The translations under genes were made by a program, and so were the position numbers. The notes below the pieces were generated by a model. It was not told the DNA's origin. It made no database searches and saw only the letters and a list, made by a program, of their open reading frames with translations. Shown piece after piece: positions 1-10,411 of a stretch of DNA of 64,000 nucleotides (position 1 is the stretch's first letter; each line of letters begins with the position of its first letter). This stretch comes from Diplonema japonicum (Eukaryota > Euglenozoa > Diplonemea > Diplonemida > Diplonemidae), in contig OZ025676.1 in NCBI GenBank assembly GCA_964019335.1, positions 372,001-436,000 on the forward strand, in the 5' to 3' direction.

Positions 1-80
1 ACCTCACCTAGCGCCAGTAGTGACGAGAAGAGTGAAAATATGCCCTGGGAGAGCGATATTACGCAGGTTACGCGTAAGAA

Positions 81-1700
81 GTGACAGGGCACAGGGGGGG
101 GCAGAAATCACCCTTTTCCCACATGAGTGCATCAAGGATTTCCAAGCTGTTCATCTCAATGGGGTTTGTGAAATCTCTTTGCACCGTTTGCAAGTACCAC
201 AACCCCGACTTTGACTTCACTGTGGACGATATCTATCAGTTTGTGGCCTTGTGGGTGCTCATGGACATCATCCGCAAGGCTGGCATAAAAGATTACTGGC
301 CGACCATTTGTGCCCTCGCCACACCTTTTTTTGGCAAATGTAATGAAACGTTGCTGCTTTTGCGCTTACAGCGGTCGTTGCATTTTGGAGGGGTGAAGAG
401 ACAGACAGAGTGCTGCAAAAAATAAGATTCTTGCTCCCCTACCTGTCTGCAACACTATTCCCCCGGAGAATCGATCATTGATGAGAGTATGATCAAGTCA
501 CACGGTAGGCATCGCTTCAGAGTACTCCAGCCTGCAAAGAGGACAGGTGAGGCTGTGCACCGGACAGGATCTGACACAGGGTCGTGTTCACCTTGTCGAT
601 CTACTGTCCGCAGTGCTAATACCATTGTAAAAGCGTGAAAAAGCAATCAAACACAGCACTGTGGACCCCGATGTGAGGTATCTCAGCACTTGGCATATTA
701 CCTTCCCATTTGGTGAAGGATCGAGGTCATTGTAGGGGGGTGCTGGTGTTTGGGAGCCCTGACTCGCGTGCAGGATTGGCGTACCACGTGATCACTGCAG
801 AAGCACCAATGCTTATGATGCCAAAAAAGGACAACATGGCGACCAGAATGTCTCGGCGGCGGAGCTCTGCTTCGAGCTTCTTGTCCTGCAGCTCGAGCGC
901 GACAATGAAAGCTCTTACAACGTTCTCCCGTATCTCCTGCGGTGCCTTCAATGGCGTCTTGCTTGACATGAAGTGAACGTCGTGCTCAGTCTGAAAGCGC
1001 ACCCCACGTGACTTGTCGATGCCACTATTCGTGTCCACCTGGTGGATGGCTCGGCATCGGTAGCGTTCCCCTTGTACCCCGGCATCGATAACTTCTATAC
1101 TGGCGTTACCCTTGTACAACAGATGTGGGAATCGGGTTTGCGGTGGAAACAATCCGAGGAAAGTCCAGTCAATGGTGGTAACAATCCGAAGAAAACCGAC
1201 AGAATGTACCTAATCTTGCCCCAGTGAAGAAGCAAGTAGGCCCAGGCAGGCCCAAAAACGGGTTCGCGATGAGCGACAACAGCTTTTCGACTGTTATGCG
1301 CCAGTCCGGAAACAACCGCCCAGCAAGCACCCGTTCTGAAATGGGGACCGAGGGGCCCAGGGAAGATGCCAGGCGCGACTTCACCAAAGGTCACTGGTCC
1401 AAAAAACTGGATGCAGCAAGACAATGCACACACCACATGCGTGTTTTGGGGGTCCGGGTGCAAACTATCTTCATCTGCAAGGCTTGTAACGTGCATCTGT
1501 GCCCAGCTTGCTTTGCGGACTATCACGAACCAGTGGTTTACCCACCCCAATCTACCCCCTCTGGAGGCCCGGCCACACCGAAGAAACGCCTAAGGTACCA
1601 GCGTCTCCAAACACATACCCTTCTCCCCAGGTCGTCATCTGAGCCAAGTCCCAAAAGCAAAACCCCCCCTAGCACCCCGAGGCCCAAGCGAAAAAAGTAA
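81..1700 (+). pseudogene. piggyBac-type transposase remnant
   Basis: Three separated stretches in shifting reading frames match the DDE_Tnp_1_7/PGBD transposase fold. Around 220-400 lies the start of the catalytic domain, with DIYQFVALWVLMDIIRKAG, then DYWP and TPFFGK. Around 470-545 is IIDESMIKSHGRHRFR, which carries the conserved DES-M-x(3)-GR block with a catalytic Asp. Around 1080-1140 is DNFYTGVTLVQQMWESG, the usual third catalytic region. At the end (about 1420-1530) a C-terminal Cys/His zinc ribbon is readable as CKACNVHLCPACFADYHE in an open frame that runs to 1700 and finishes in a Ser/Pro/Lys-rich tail. Frameshifts and stops separate the blocks, for example between about 420 and 470, so no full-length enzyme is encoded. 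No terminal inverted repeats or TTAA target duplication were found, and the 5' end may lie beyond the window. It is the only protein remnant on the plus strand. Confidence 0.75.
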
Positions 1701-1933
1701 GGAAGTGTCTAACCTATGGGCGGGGTTTTACAATAAATTTCACTTCAATTCCTTATTATTCACTTCCCAGGGCCTTTGAGGGGCGTCTGGGGGTGTTTTT
1801 TGTCCCTCCTGGGTGATGTATTTTCTTTTACACAAGCGTCGTTCTATGGTTGCATGCTCGAGGATGTTTTAATTTTAGAAAATAAAAAAGTCGATGGTGA
1901 CCTTTTTTTTGCCCAAAAGCCCCCGTCCTTTAA

Positions 1934-1967
<34 letters not shown>

Positions 1968-2286
1968 CAAATCTTTTTAGCGGTTTTAGTGATGCCTCGA
2001 TGTGCTCCTCGGTTTGCAGCATTCTTTTTTTTTTTTTTTTTTTTTGCTTTTTTTTTTTCTTTTTAACGAGACACGAGACGGATCATGATTTCGCACTCAC
2101 CGTCACCTGCCATGGCTCTATTGGAGACGAGGGGGGGGGGGGGGGGGGGGGGGAGAATGGTCCAGCGTGCGGTTTTTTATCAAAGAATAAAAAAAAAATT
2201 GAGAAAGAGAAAACAAGTACAAACTTTTTCTCTCCCTTTTTCACTTCTTTTTTTTTTCTTCTCCCCTCATAATTATTATGTCGACC

Positions 2287-2319
<33 letters not shown>

Positions 2320-2985
2320 CCCCTCCCGGAGTGAATGTGAGAGACTGAATTCATTTAAAAGGGGGGAAGGGAACAGCGAAACACAAACTGATTTGGTCCT
2401 TTAAATTATCAAAATGCCAATAACATATAGAGGGGGGGCATTAGGGTGTTCTAGCAACGATCCGCCAAGGAAATAAAAATATGGTTGGAGGGGGGGGGGG
2501 GGGGGGGGTAACACACACACAAGAAAACCATGGCCAAAAACCCCGAACTAACGGTCCACGTGTACAAAGGGAAACAAAAAAATAAAGGGGGGGGCGGAAA
2601 AAAAAACGAAATAAAAATTGTAAGAAGGTGTGTGCGAAAAAAAGAAAGAAGAGAAAAAAAAAAAGGAAAAAGGCAGTTGGTGTGAAGCGAGAATTGAAAA
2701 ACTAAACTAAACTAACAGAGAATAAAAAAGAAAATATGAAAGAGGCCAGTGTTGGCGACGCCCTGCACAAGCACTGTCTACTTGATTACAGGGGGCACAC
2801 CTCGGCCTAGCTGTTGCTTCTTGTGCATTCCGTGTTATGTCCTTAATGTGTACGGTATGCAGCTCGCTGCCTGTTCGTCACCCTGAGCAGGGTGATGACC
2901 GACGAGGAGGTCAACAGCGAACAACACATCTGATCTTCTTTAAAAAAAAACACTCCCCCCCCCCCCCCCCCACCCCAACTAATTT
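1701..2985. other. intergenic, homopolymer-rich
   Basis: No gene is visible. The stretch is built of long A, T and G runs, including about 29 A near 1940, more than 20 G near 2130, T runs near 2030 and 2290, and about 18 G near 2490. The 3' untranslated region of the minus-strand receptor kinase gene presumably lies at its right end. Confidence 0.6.
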
Positions 2986-5900
2986 TTAAGCTCTGAGCAC
3001 AAAAGGATCGCACAACAGGTCAGAAGGGGTAGGCCGCTTTGTAGCTTCTCGTTCCAAACATAAATTCACGAACTTCGTGCATCCTGTAACGTGCACTGCG
3101 GGAGGGGTGTTGGGCAAGACAGGGTTGTCCTCCAAGGAGAGAAGGTACATAATCCGCTCAGGGGGGTGGTCAGCAAGATCCTTCCAAGGAAGTTCCCCAG
3201 AAACAAGCTGGCAGAGTGTCACACCCAACGACCACACATCAGAGGCCTTACAAGGAGTTCGCCGACAAGCCTCTGGAGCCATGTAAAGAGGCGTCCCCAG
3301 AGGTCTACCTTGCTCAACATTGTTCGCACACTCAACCCGAATCGCTGACCCAAAATCAGCCAGCTTGCAGACACCGTCGGAGCTCAACAATATATTCTCA
3401 GGCTTCACATCGAGGTGGATGATGTCGGCTTCATGAAGATGTGCCAGGCCGTGCAGCACATCTGTTATGTACCTGCGGACAGAAGCGTCGGGAAGCCCAC
3501 TGTTCTTCAACCTAAAGCTGTTCAAGACCGTTGCGAGGTTCCCCCCGCTGACGTACTCCATCGCTATGAACAGGAAGCCGTCCACCACGTTCGATGTGAT
3601 GTATGAAACCACATTGTCGTGCTGCACGGCCGACAGAAGGTCTACCTCTTGTAGGATGTTTTGCACTTGTTTCCTGTAGTCGCTCATAGGCTGGTCGGGT
3701 GTTACTCCGAATGACGACGCGGATGAGTTCTCGTTGGCCTCCTCCCTCACCTTGACATCGATGGCGTCAGGGGCGGGGAGCTTGATCGATTTTAGCGCGA
3801 CGAGAACGCCGTCGTTGCCCATTGCCTGCCACACAGTGCCGTAGGCGCCTCTTCCTAGAATTTTGTTCGATCTGCGGTACTTCCTGTTGTTGTGCAGGAA
3901 TGACGCAGGTACCTTCAGCGCATCGCGTGTTTCCGCCACAGTGCTGTTCACCGCACTGGACAGGTGTTTGCTCCCTACGCTCGACAGCGAAGCGTACATC
4001 AGCTCCTGCTGTCTTTTGGGTTGGACCTCGTCCTCCGCCGCACCTTCTTGTTGTTGTATTATATTCTTGATCTCCTGCGGGAGTTGTTCCCTCTTTGCCC
4101 GCGTCTCGATGTCGTCCCACGTGGGGCACTTCCTGTGGTACTGGTGCGGGAACTGAACCCCTGCGTTCGCCTCTGCGTAGAGATGCATCGTGTTCTTCAG
4201 CAGCCGGATACCTTGCTTGTCCGCAGTGTGCATCAGTTTCAAGTACCTCACGAAGCTGTCCCTGCTCTTTTCAAGCTGCAGCATTCTCAGCGATGCAAAC
4301 GCCGAGCAGTACAGGTTCTTGACGTTGGGTGCCATTCCCACTTCAGATATCTCGTACACATTGGTAACGGTGAGACTTGAGCTGTTCGCTACGGGAAGTG
4401 CTACAGCGTCGACGGGTCTGCAGCTTATAATACTTACCACCTGGTCGTGCACCTTGTCGGTGGCGAGGATGGCTACCTGCAGGATCTTGGTGAGGCTTGT
4501 CAGGACCACTGCCTGCAGCATCGCATCCCCATACACAACAGGTGCCCTGTGGTTCTCTGTTCCTAGGTTCCCCACCCACAGCTGTGACGACGCTATCACG
4601 AAGGACGTCCACCTCTTTGTCTTCAGTGCTGTCTTTGCGGCCAATGCACAGCGGCAAGCAGCTTCGGCATGCTGCATGTGTGGCTTCTGTGTGTTCCACG
4701 TGATGATGACTCTGCCTGCCATCACGGACAGTGCCACACCCCCCGACAGCTTGGCCTTTAGCAGTAACATGGACACAAGGTCCTGCGACTCAACGGCAAA
4801 GTCGTCCGACGGGGCGGTTGCCAGGTCCAAGTCCGCGCACATGATGGTGCCGTTCTTCTTCCTGAGCGACCCCACGTCGCGCAGCTTCCTCAGCATAGCA
4901 TGCGAGTCGGCGTTCTCGAGATCGTTCGTGAGCGTGATGCTGAGGGGGTTCTCATTGATGCTGAACCGTGCCGCCACAGGCTCCGGGAGGTACGTGATCC
5001 ACTCGCGGAGGAAGCCTACCATGACACCAAACCTCTGGTTCATCTTGATGACCTCTTGCACGATGATCCCGCGCCGTTGGTTGATGCACTCGACCTTTTC
5101 AGATTCGAAGTTGATACGGGCGACTTCGTCCATGGCGGCCATGAGACGGCGCACGGGGAGGATGAGCCCGAAGGTGGTCGCAGCCATGATGCCGACGATC
5201 GCAAAAATTAATATGCTCATGAAGACGAGGAGCGAGATTTGGTTCCACTTGTCGATGCGGCCGAAGAAATAGCTGCGAGGGAGGAATATAACCAGTTTCC
5301 AGTTCATCAGCCGAGGAGGCTCGGTGACAACGGTGGACTGCTGGAGAACGCCCACCACGTCACCATTGTAGGTGGGGCGAATGGTACGCATGGCGACGTG
5401 GTAGCTGGAGCCGTCCACATCCACGTAGGACACCCTACCATCCTCAGGAGGGTTGCTGTTGTTCTTCAGAAGCCTGTCGACGATGACGTTGATCACATTG
5501 TCGTTGTGCCCCCCTCCGGAGTAGTTCGCGACGTTGGTGTTGTTCGGAGAGTCACTCTCCTCGTTCACGATGAACAACCCCCCTGCCTCAGACGTGATCG
5601 CCGCCTTCTTCAGAATATCCTGCAGCGACTTCACACTGATGTCAAACTCCACCACATTCAACAGCTCCTGTGTTTGCTGGCTGATCACAGCCATGGCTCC
5701 CGTTATGCACTGCTGCGCCGATGCAAAGCACTGGTATGGCTGCGTGTAAAACAACTTCGGGCTATCCGGCGACTGGGTGCTGAACTTCGCTCCCACAAAC
5801 CACGACCTCCCCCTCGGTTCGTACACCGTTGTGGGCTTGCTTTTATTAGGATCCTCGTTGATTTCAATTATGCTGGTGAAGTTCGAAAATATACGGTCAT

Positions 5901-6420
5901 CGGGCATCAGGTAGTGCCGTGTGTTGGTTTCGCTCGGATCTTTGATGTATGAAAGCTCGTAGTTTAACTCTTTGGAGAGGTCATAACCTGGAGTGTTGTC
6001 CAAGGTTTGGTTGGGGCACCTCGCACCTGCAAAGTGACCGAGAACACCAGCTGAAAAGAAAGCGCTGATTTCCGTCGATATCCTCAAGTCGCATTGTTCC
6101 TTCAAGTACCACGTTATCAAAGGGTGGTAGACCGCAGGGTCTGATGTGTTGCTCACAACAGCGAACTGCTCAGGCGAAGAGAGCATAGAGGTCAACCCTT
6201 TGAGGTGCAGGAAAGGGCTCGCCAGACTCGTTTCGATTGTCTCCAGTGTATTGCTCACTATGCTGTCCATGAGGCTGTCCACAAGCACCTCGACCCCATC
6301 CTCTGCGATCACTTTCCCGAACACCCACACCCCCGTCAGGGACCCGCCCATGAATATCACCAGTAGCGTCGCAAGGATCCATAGCGGGACCCCTTCATTA
6401 CATATTTTTTTTTTTGTCAT
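2986..6420 (-). CDS. Cache-HAMP receptor Ser/Thr kinase with a cyclase-like domain
   Basis: A 1144-residue membrane receptor. The start at 6420 (MTKKK) is chosen because upstream codons are poly-Phe/Lys low complexity. A first membrane helix (about 12-32) is followed by an extracellular region of some 350 residues with Cache-like features (RGRSWFVGAKF, then a PY motif and many N-glycosylation sequons). A second helix near 400-422 leads into a HAMP-like PVRRLMAAMDEVARI. Residues about 525-690 resemble a class III nucleotide cyclase (MCADLDLATAP at the start, VYGDAMLQAVVLTSL at the end), but I cannot see a full set of metal and base-binding residues, so it may be inactive. The C-terminus (about 850-1144) is a MAP3K/STE-like protein kinase with GRGAYGTVW, VALK, HLDVKPENILL (HRD changed to HLD), DFGS and GTPLYMAPE, so catalysis looks intact. 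Likely an environmental sensor coupling ligand binding to phosphorylation; the ligand is unknown. Confidence 0.85.
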   Translation of the reverse strand: MTKKKICNEGVPLWILATLLVIFMGGSLTGVWVFGKVIAEDGVEVLVDSLMDSIVSNTLETIETSLASPFLHLKGLTSMLSSPEQFAVVSNTSDPAVYHPLITWYLKEQCDLRISTEISAFFSAGVLGHFAGARCPNQTLDNTPGYDLSKELNYELSYIKDPSETNTRHYLMPDDRIFSNFTSIIEINEDPNKSKPTTVYEPRGRSWFVGAKFSTQSPDSPKLFYTQPYQCFASAQQCITGAMAVISQQTQELLNVVEFDISVKSLQDILKKAAITSEAGGLFIVNEESDSPNNTNVANYSGGGHNDNVINVIVDRLLKNNSNPPEDGRVSYVDVDGSSYHVAMRTIRPTYNGDVVGVLQQSTVVTEPPRLMNWKLVIFLPRSYFFGRIDKWNQISLLVFMSILIFAIVGIMAATTFGLILPVRRLMAAMDEVARINFESEKVECINQRRGIIVQEVIKMNQRFGVMVGFLREWITYLPEPVAARFSINENPLSITLTNDLENADSHAMLRKLRDVGSLRKKNGTIMCADLDLATAPSDDFAVESQDLVSMLLLKAKLSGGVALSVMAGRVIITWNTQKPHMQHAEAACRCALAAKTALKTKRWTSFVIASSQLWVGNLGTENHRAPVVYGDAMLQAVVLTSLTKILQVAILATDKVHDQVVSIISCRPVDAVALPVANSSSLTVTNVYEISEVGMAPNVKNLYCSAFASLRMLQLEKSRDSFVRYLKLMHTADKQGIRLLKNTMHLYAEANAGVQFPHQYHRKCPTWDDIETRAKREQLPQEIKNIIQQQEGAAEDEVQPKRQQELMYASLSSVGSKHLSSAVNSTVAETRDALKVPASFLHNNRKYRRSNKILGRGAYGTVWQAMGNDGVLVALKSIKLPAPDAIDVKVREEANENSSASSFGVTPDQPMSDYRKQVQNILQEVDLLSAVQHDNVVSYITSNVVDGFLFIAMEYVSGGNLATVLNSFRLKNSGLPDASVRRYITDVLHGLAHLHEADIIHLDVKPENILLSSDGVCKLADFGSAIRVECANNVEQGRPLGTPLYMAPEACRRTPCKASDVWSLGVTLCQLVSGELPWKDLADHPPERIMYLLSLEDNPVLPNTPPAVHVTGCTKFVNLCLEREATKRPTPSDLLCDPFVLRA

Positions 6421-6581
6421 GCTGCGAACAATTTTTTTTTTTTTAAAGGTGGAGGGAAAAGAAAAAGTTTTCAAAAAATCAGAATTGTTAACCGTTTTGG
6501 TACTCAAAAAAAAAAAGAACAGAGAAAACAACTTTTCTACCCCCCCAAAAAAAAAGACCCCGATCACCCCCCCCTAATTTT

Positions 6582-8357
6582 TCACTCTTCTTTCCCTGTC
6601 ATTGCATCGATGAACGATTTCCCCGTGATAATAGACGTGGTGGCGATGGTGAAGCGAACGGGGGGCACATCCTCATCGGTCGCAAGATCGTCCTCCAGGA
6701 TGCGAAGGGCTGAGATCTCAGAGTTGGTGATGCCGCCTATGACGAAAACGAGGACGTTGCGGGTCTTGCCCTTCTCAAGCATGTCAGGTGGCTTTTCTTC
6801 ATCCGGGCTGGCGGGACCAGGCATCTGGTTGAGGCAAGGTTTAAGAGAGGCCCAGGCTTTGTTCCAATCCGATGACGAAACCACTTTGCTCAAAATCTTT
6901 GGTATAATGGGTGCATACCCGTGGTAGGACGCATTGACCGACGACGAAGAGTAATGGGGATCGAAAAGGTCCAGGCTCTTCCTCAGAGACGCGAAGAGAT
7001 TTACTTTGCCGGTTTCGGATTTCAACAACAATCTTGTTTTTTCCAACTGTTCCCATTCCTCCAACACGGAGAGGCCGTAGATCTGCACAAACAACGTCTT
7101 CCACGACTCGTATTGCTTTGACTTGATACCCCCCGTGCAATGTGAGTACAAACAGATCAATCGCAGAATTTCATGCGCTTTCTCTTCCTTGTACATCATT
7201 TCTTCTATGGCGTCTGAAACGTCCTTTGTTGCCTCGCCCTTTACGATCTGTTTTTGGTAGTAGAGAAGGTTTCGCAGCTGCGGCATGTCGAGAGCTTTTT
7301 TCAACTCAACGTTGATGTCCAAGTGGATGCTAAGACACCTTTTTTCGTTCTCCAGAATGGGGAGGTTGTCTAGAAAAGCACGCAGCTCCGCAGGGGTGTT
7401 CAGCGATTCCTTCTTGTCGTACTTACTTTGAACAGCGGTCGCGCGTCTTTTAAGCTTCTGCTTCACACCGGACAACCCGGAATCCCGTATCGATTTGTAA
7501 ATCGGGTCAACCGAGTCCAATTTCACCGACTCCACCGGTTTCTGATGAGGATCGAGGAATTCAACAGGCGGGATGAGAACGTCGTTTGAAACGTCGAAAA
7601 CCTCGCGTATTATACCACCATAGGTACCCTCAACAAGCATTGGGGTTGAAAGATCTGACATACGGTCGATTAGAAAAAGAGTGTGGAATGCGGAAGACTG
7701 CCCGGTCAGGAGGTCAGCGGTCTCCGTCGACATCTGTTGGATGAGCTTGCCCACAAGGTCCGAGTACGTACCCTTCCACTTCATGTTCTCTATCTCCCCG
7801 AAAACCAGCATCATTTTCACAATGCTTTTAGCGACTGAGTACAATACACTGCTTTCACCGTCGACGAGCAGCTCTCTTGAAACCTTCTCCAAGCCCATTG
7901 ATAAAACCCCTTCGTCCACCACCGCGATGTCCAGATCCAGTTCCCTCATGTTTTCAACGTAACCTCGAACGCCTTCTACTGTCAGAACGTGCTCTGCGAT
8001 AAGCGTTTGCCTCGGAACCAAGTATATCTGGATTCCTCTTTTTGAGATCTTGTGTTTTTCAGCAAGGTTTCGAACGTGCCCTGCAACTTTTTTCAGAACG
8101 TGCAGTCGGGACTGTATTATGAACACGACGCGGGTTGCCACCTTGCCGTCGAACGGGAAGAATGGGTCCTCTGTCTTATGCAACTCCACAACATTATCAG
8201 GCAACGCCCCCAGCAAGTCGTTCGTCACCATCGTCGTCTTCAGCAATAGCTCCAAATCATTATCCACACAAACAATGTACTTATTTCTATTGTCAAACAC
8301 ATCCGCCACCGCCCCCTGGTGGTACTCTCTCAGCGAGTCTAAATTAATAGCTGACAT
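6582..8357 (-). CDS. VPS33: VPS33, Sec1/Munc18-family tethering subunit
   Basis: A 591-residue Sec1/Munc18 (SM) protein. Within the SM family it is closest to VPS33, the SNARE-binding subunit of the HOPS and CORVET tethers that act in endosome and lysosome/vacuole fusion. Visible family blocks are the N-terminal VCVDNDLELLLKTTMV, the central LIDRMSDLSTPMLVEGTYGG (in VPS33 the usual form is LIDR-x-x-D-x-x-TP), and the C-terminal VFVIGGITNSEISALRIL followed by IATTSIITGKSF. Length is normal for VPS33. The start at 8357 (MSAINLDSL) is the first ATG of the frame; the open frame upstream has no ATG and is AT-rich. It lies 161 bp beyond the 5' end of the receptor kinase gene on the same strand. No introns are seen. 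Confidence 0.9.
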   Translation of the reverse strand: MSAINLDSLREYHQGAVADVFDNRNKYIVCVDNDLELLLKTTMVTNDLLGALPDNVVELHKTEDPFFPFDGKVATRVVFIIQSRLHVLKKVAGHVRNLAEKHKISKRGIQIYLVPRQTLIAEHVLTVEGVRGYVENMRELDLDIAVVDEGVLSMGLEKVSRELLVDGESSVLYSVAKSIVKMMLVFGEIENMKWKGTYSDLVGKLIQQMSTETADLLTGQSSAFHTLFLIDRMSDLSTPMLVEGTYGGIIREVFDVSNDVLIPPVEFLDPHQKPVESVKLDSVDPIYKSIRDSGLSGVKQKLKRRATAVQSKYDKKESLNTPAELRAFLDNLPILENEKRCLSIHLDINVELKKALDMPQLRNLLYYQKQIVKGEATKDVSDAIEEMMYKEEKAHEILRLICLYSHCTGGIKSKQYESWKTLFVQIYGLSVLEEWEQLEKTRLLLKSETGKVNLFASLRKSLDLFDPHYSSSSVNASYHGYAPIIPKILSKVVSSSDWNKAWASLKPCLNQMPGPASPDEEKPPDMLEKGKTRNVLVFVIGGITNSEISALRILEDDLATDEDVPPVRFTIATTSIITGKSFIDAMTGKEE

Positions 8358-8692
8358 TGTGGAACAACTGCCTATCGTCCATTTCCTATTGTGGGAGGGT
8401 GGGGCATGGGTGATACGGACGCGCAAAGGAATGACAACTCACAAAAAAAAAAAAAAAAAAGAGAAAGAAAAATGAAAAATAAAGACAAAAGGGGGCCAAC
8501 GACGGGCACAATTGAAAACAGAGAGCAGCACCAAGGGGCCCCTTGATCTCTGATGACCTTACCACTTCTTCTTTTTTTTTTTTATTTTTTGTTTTCTTTC
8601 CTTCTCCTTTTCCTCGGTCCCCTTCCCACCTTTGCTTTTCTTTTTTTCCCTCTTTTTTTTTTGATAATATGATGAACTACACTATTCAATGC

Positions 8693-9392
8693 TTAACGGT
8701 TGGCCTTGGCGACACGCTCGGTCTCGTCCTTCTTCTTGATGGCGTACGAGTTGGAGGAACCCTTGGCGGCGTTCACAAGCTCGTCGGCGAGGCACTCGGA
8801 GATGCTCTTGATGTTCCTGAAAGAGGCCTCACGGGCACCGGTGGTGAGGAGGGCGATGGCCTGTGGAAGTAATTTTTTTTTGTACTTGCAAAACACACCT
8901 GGTTCACACGGCGAAGGGGCGACACGTCAACAGCCTGACGACGGACAACACCGGCGGATCCAACACGGGTGGAGTCCTCACGGGCACCAGCCTTGGAGAC
9001 AGCGTCAACGAGGACCTGAAGGAAAGGGTGGGAAACCAAATAAAATTTTGCATACCTGCATGGGGTTCTGGTCGGTCATGAGGTGGATGATCTCGAAACA
9101 GTGACGGAGGATACGGCAGGCCTGGACCTTCTTACCGTTGTTGCGGCCGTGCATCATGATGCTGCAGGTAAGACGCTCCACGATGGGGCACTTCGACTTC
9201 CTGAACCTCTTCTTGGACCACCTATTAAAGAAGAAATGTTGATATAAAAGTTCAAATTACAAACCTGCCGGCAGAGTGGGGCAAGTAGATGGGCTTCAGG
9301 GAGATGTAGTCCTGGAGGGACAGGTCCACGCACTTAACATCCTCGACGCTCCACTTACCGAAAAGCTTTACCTGGGGGGCAATGGCGGTCAT
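8693..9392 (-). CDS. RPS5: 40S ribosomal protein S5 (uS7), copy 1, four exons
   Basis: Encodes a 192-residue uS7 protein of the small ribosomal subunit, which binds the 3' major domain of 18S rRNA near the mRNA exit. Exons on the minus strand are 9392-9265, 9221-9056, 9015-8899 and 8860-8693. The introns are 43, 40 and 38 nt, all GT-AG (donors GTTTG, GTATG, GTGTG). Joined exons give the family blocks [61 protein letters not shown] and the C-terminal [18 protein letters not shown]. Exon lengths (128, 166, 117 and 168 nt) add to a whole number of codons. The start ATG at 9392 is followed by TAIAPQ, two residues longer than copy 2. A second, nearly identical gene lies immediately to the right. 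Confidence 0.93.
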
Positions 9393-9517
9393 TTTCTCTT
9401 TTTCTCTTTTAATAGACGAGCGGAACCCGAGCTGTGGCTGATTGAAAGTGGTGAGTAATGAAGAATAAAAAAATTTTTCGGCGCTTCATAAAAAAAGAAA
9501 AATAATGACTTCCATGC

Positions 9518-10225
9518 TTAACGGTTGGCCTTGGCGACACGCTCGGTCTCGTCCTTCTTCTTGATGGCGTACGAGTTGGAGGAACCCTTGGCGGCGTTCA
9601 CAAGCTCGTCGGCGAGGCACTCGGAGATGCTCTTGATGTTCCTGAACGAGGCCTCACGGGCACCGGTGGTGAGGAGGGCGATGGCCTGAAATGATTTTTT
9701 TAATTTATCTTTTTTCTTTGTGCACAAAACACACCTGGTTCACACGGCGAAGGGGCGACACGTCAACAGCCTGACGACGGACAACACCGGCGGATCCAAC
9801 ACGGGTGGAGTCCTCACGGGCACCAGCCTTGGAGACAGCGTCAACGAGGACCTGAAGGAAAGGGTGAATTATGAAAAAAGGAAACACACACCTGCATGGG
9901 GTTCTGGTCGGTCATGAGGTGGATAATCTCGAAGCAGTGACGGAGGATACGGCAGGCCTGGACCTTCTTACCGTTGTTGCGGCCGTGCATCATGATGCTG
10001 CAGGTAAGACGCTCCACGATGGGGCACTTCGACTTCCTGAACCTCTTCTTGGACCACCTGTATTGGTTTTGAGCAAATAAAATAAAAAAAGAAAGTGCCA
10101 TACCTGCCGGCAGAGTGGGGCAGGTAGATGGGCTTCAGGGTGATGTAGTCCTGGAGGGACAGGTCAGTGCACTTGACGTCATCGACGCTCCACTTACCGA
10201 AAAGCTTAACCAGGGGGGCAGTCAT
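9518..10225 (-). CDS. RPS5: 40S ribosomal protein S5 (uS7), copy 2, four exons
   Basis: Tandem paralogue of copy 1, encoding 190 residues. Exons are 10225-10104, 10057-9892, 9851-9735 and 9685-9518; introns are 46, 40 and 49 nt, GT-AG, at exactly the same codon positions as in copy 1. Exons 2 to 4 encode essentially the same protein, while the intron sequences are largely different between copies. Differences in the protein are confined to exon 1: MTAPLVKLF here against [11 protein letters not shown], and DDVKCTD against EDVKCVD. The second copy probably supports high expression, and near-identity of the exons suggests gene conversion or selection. It lies 125 bp from copy 1. Confidence 0.93.
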
Positions 10226-10411
10226 TTTCTTTTTTTTTCGAAGATTAATTCAACCTGTGTGGTTTGATGAGGTGTGCGGATAAGGGGGAAAACTTCAAAA
10301 AGAAAGGAAGAAGAAAATCCCCGCTTGAAAGAGCAAAGGGAGAGAAAATAAGAAAAGAAGAAAAGAAAAGAAAAAGAGCAGATGATCATCGGAAGATGAA
10401 AGGAGAAAGAA

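Noticed and set aside
727-1152. Minus-strand frame of 141 codons with a plausible C-terminal membrane segment
   Set aside because: It lies antisense to the piggyBac remnant, has no recognised family, and its only support is length; coincidental.
4190-5272. Plus-strand frame of 360 codons
   Set aside because: It is the antisense shadow of the receptor kinase gene and resembles nothing.
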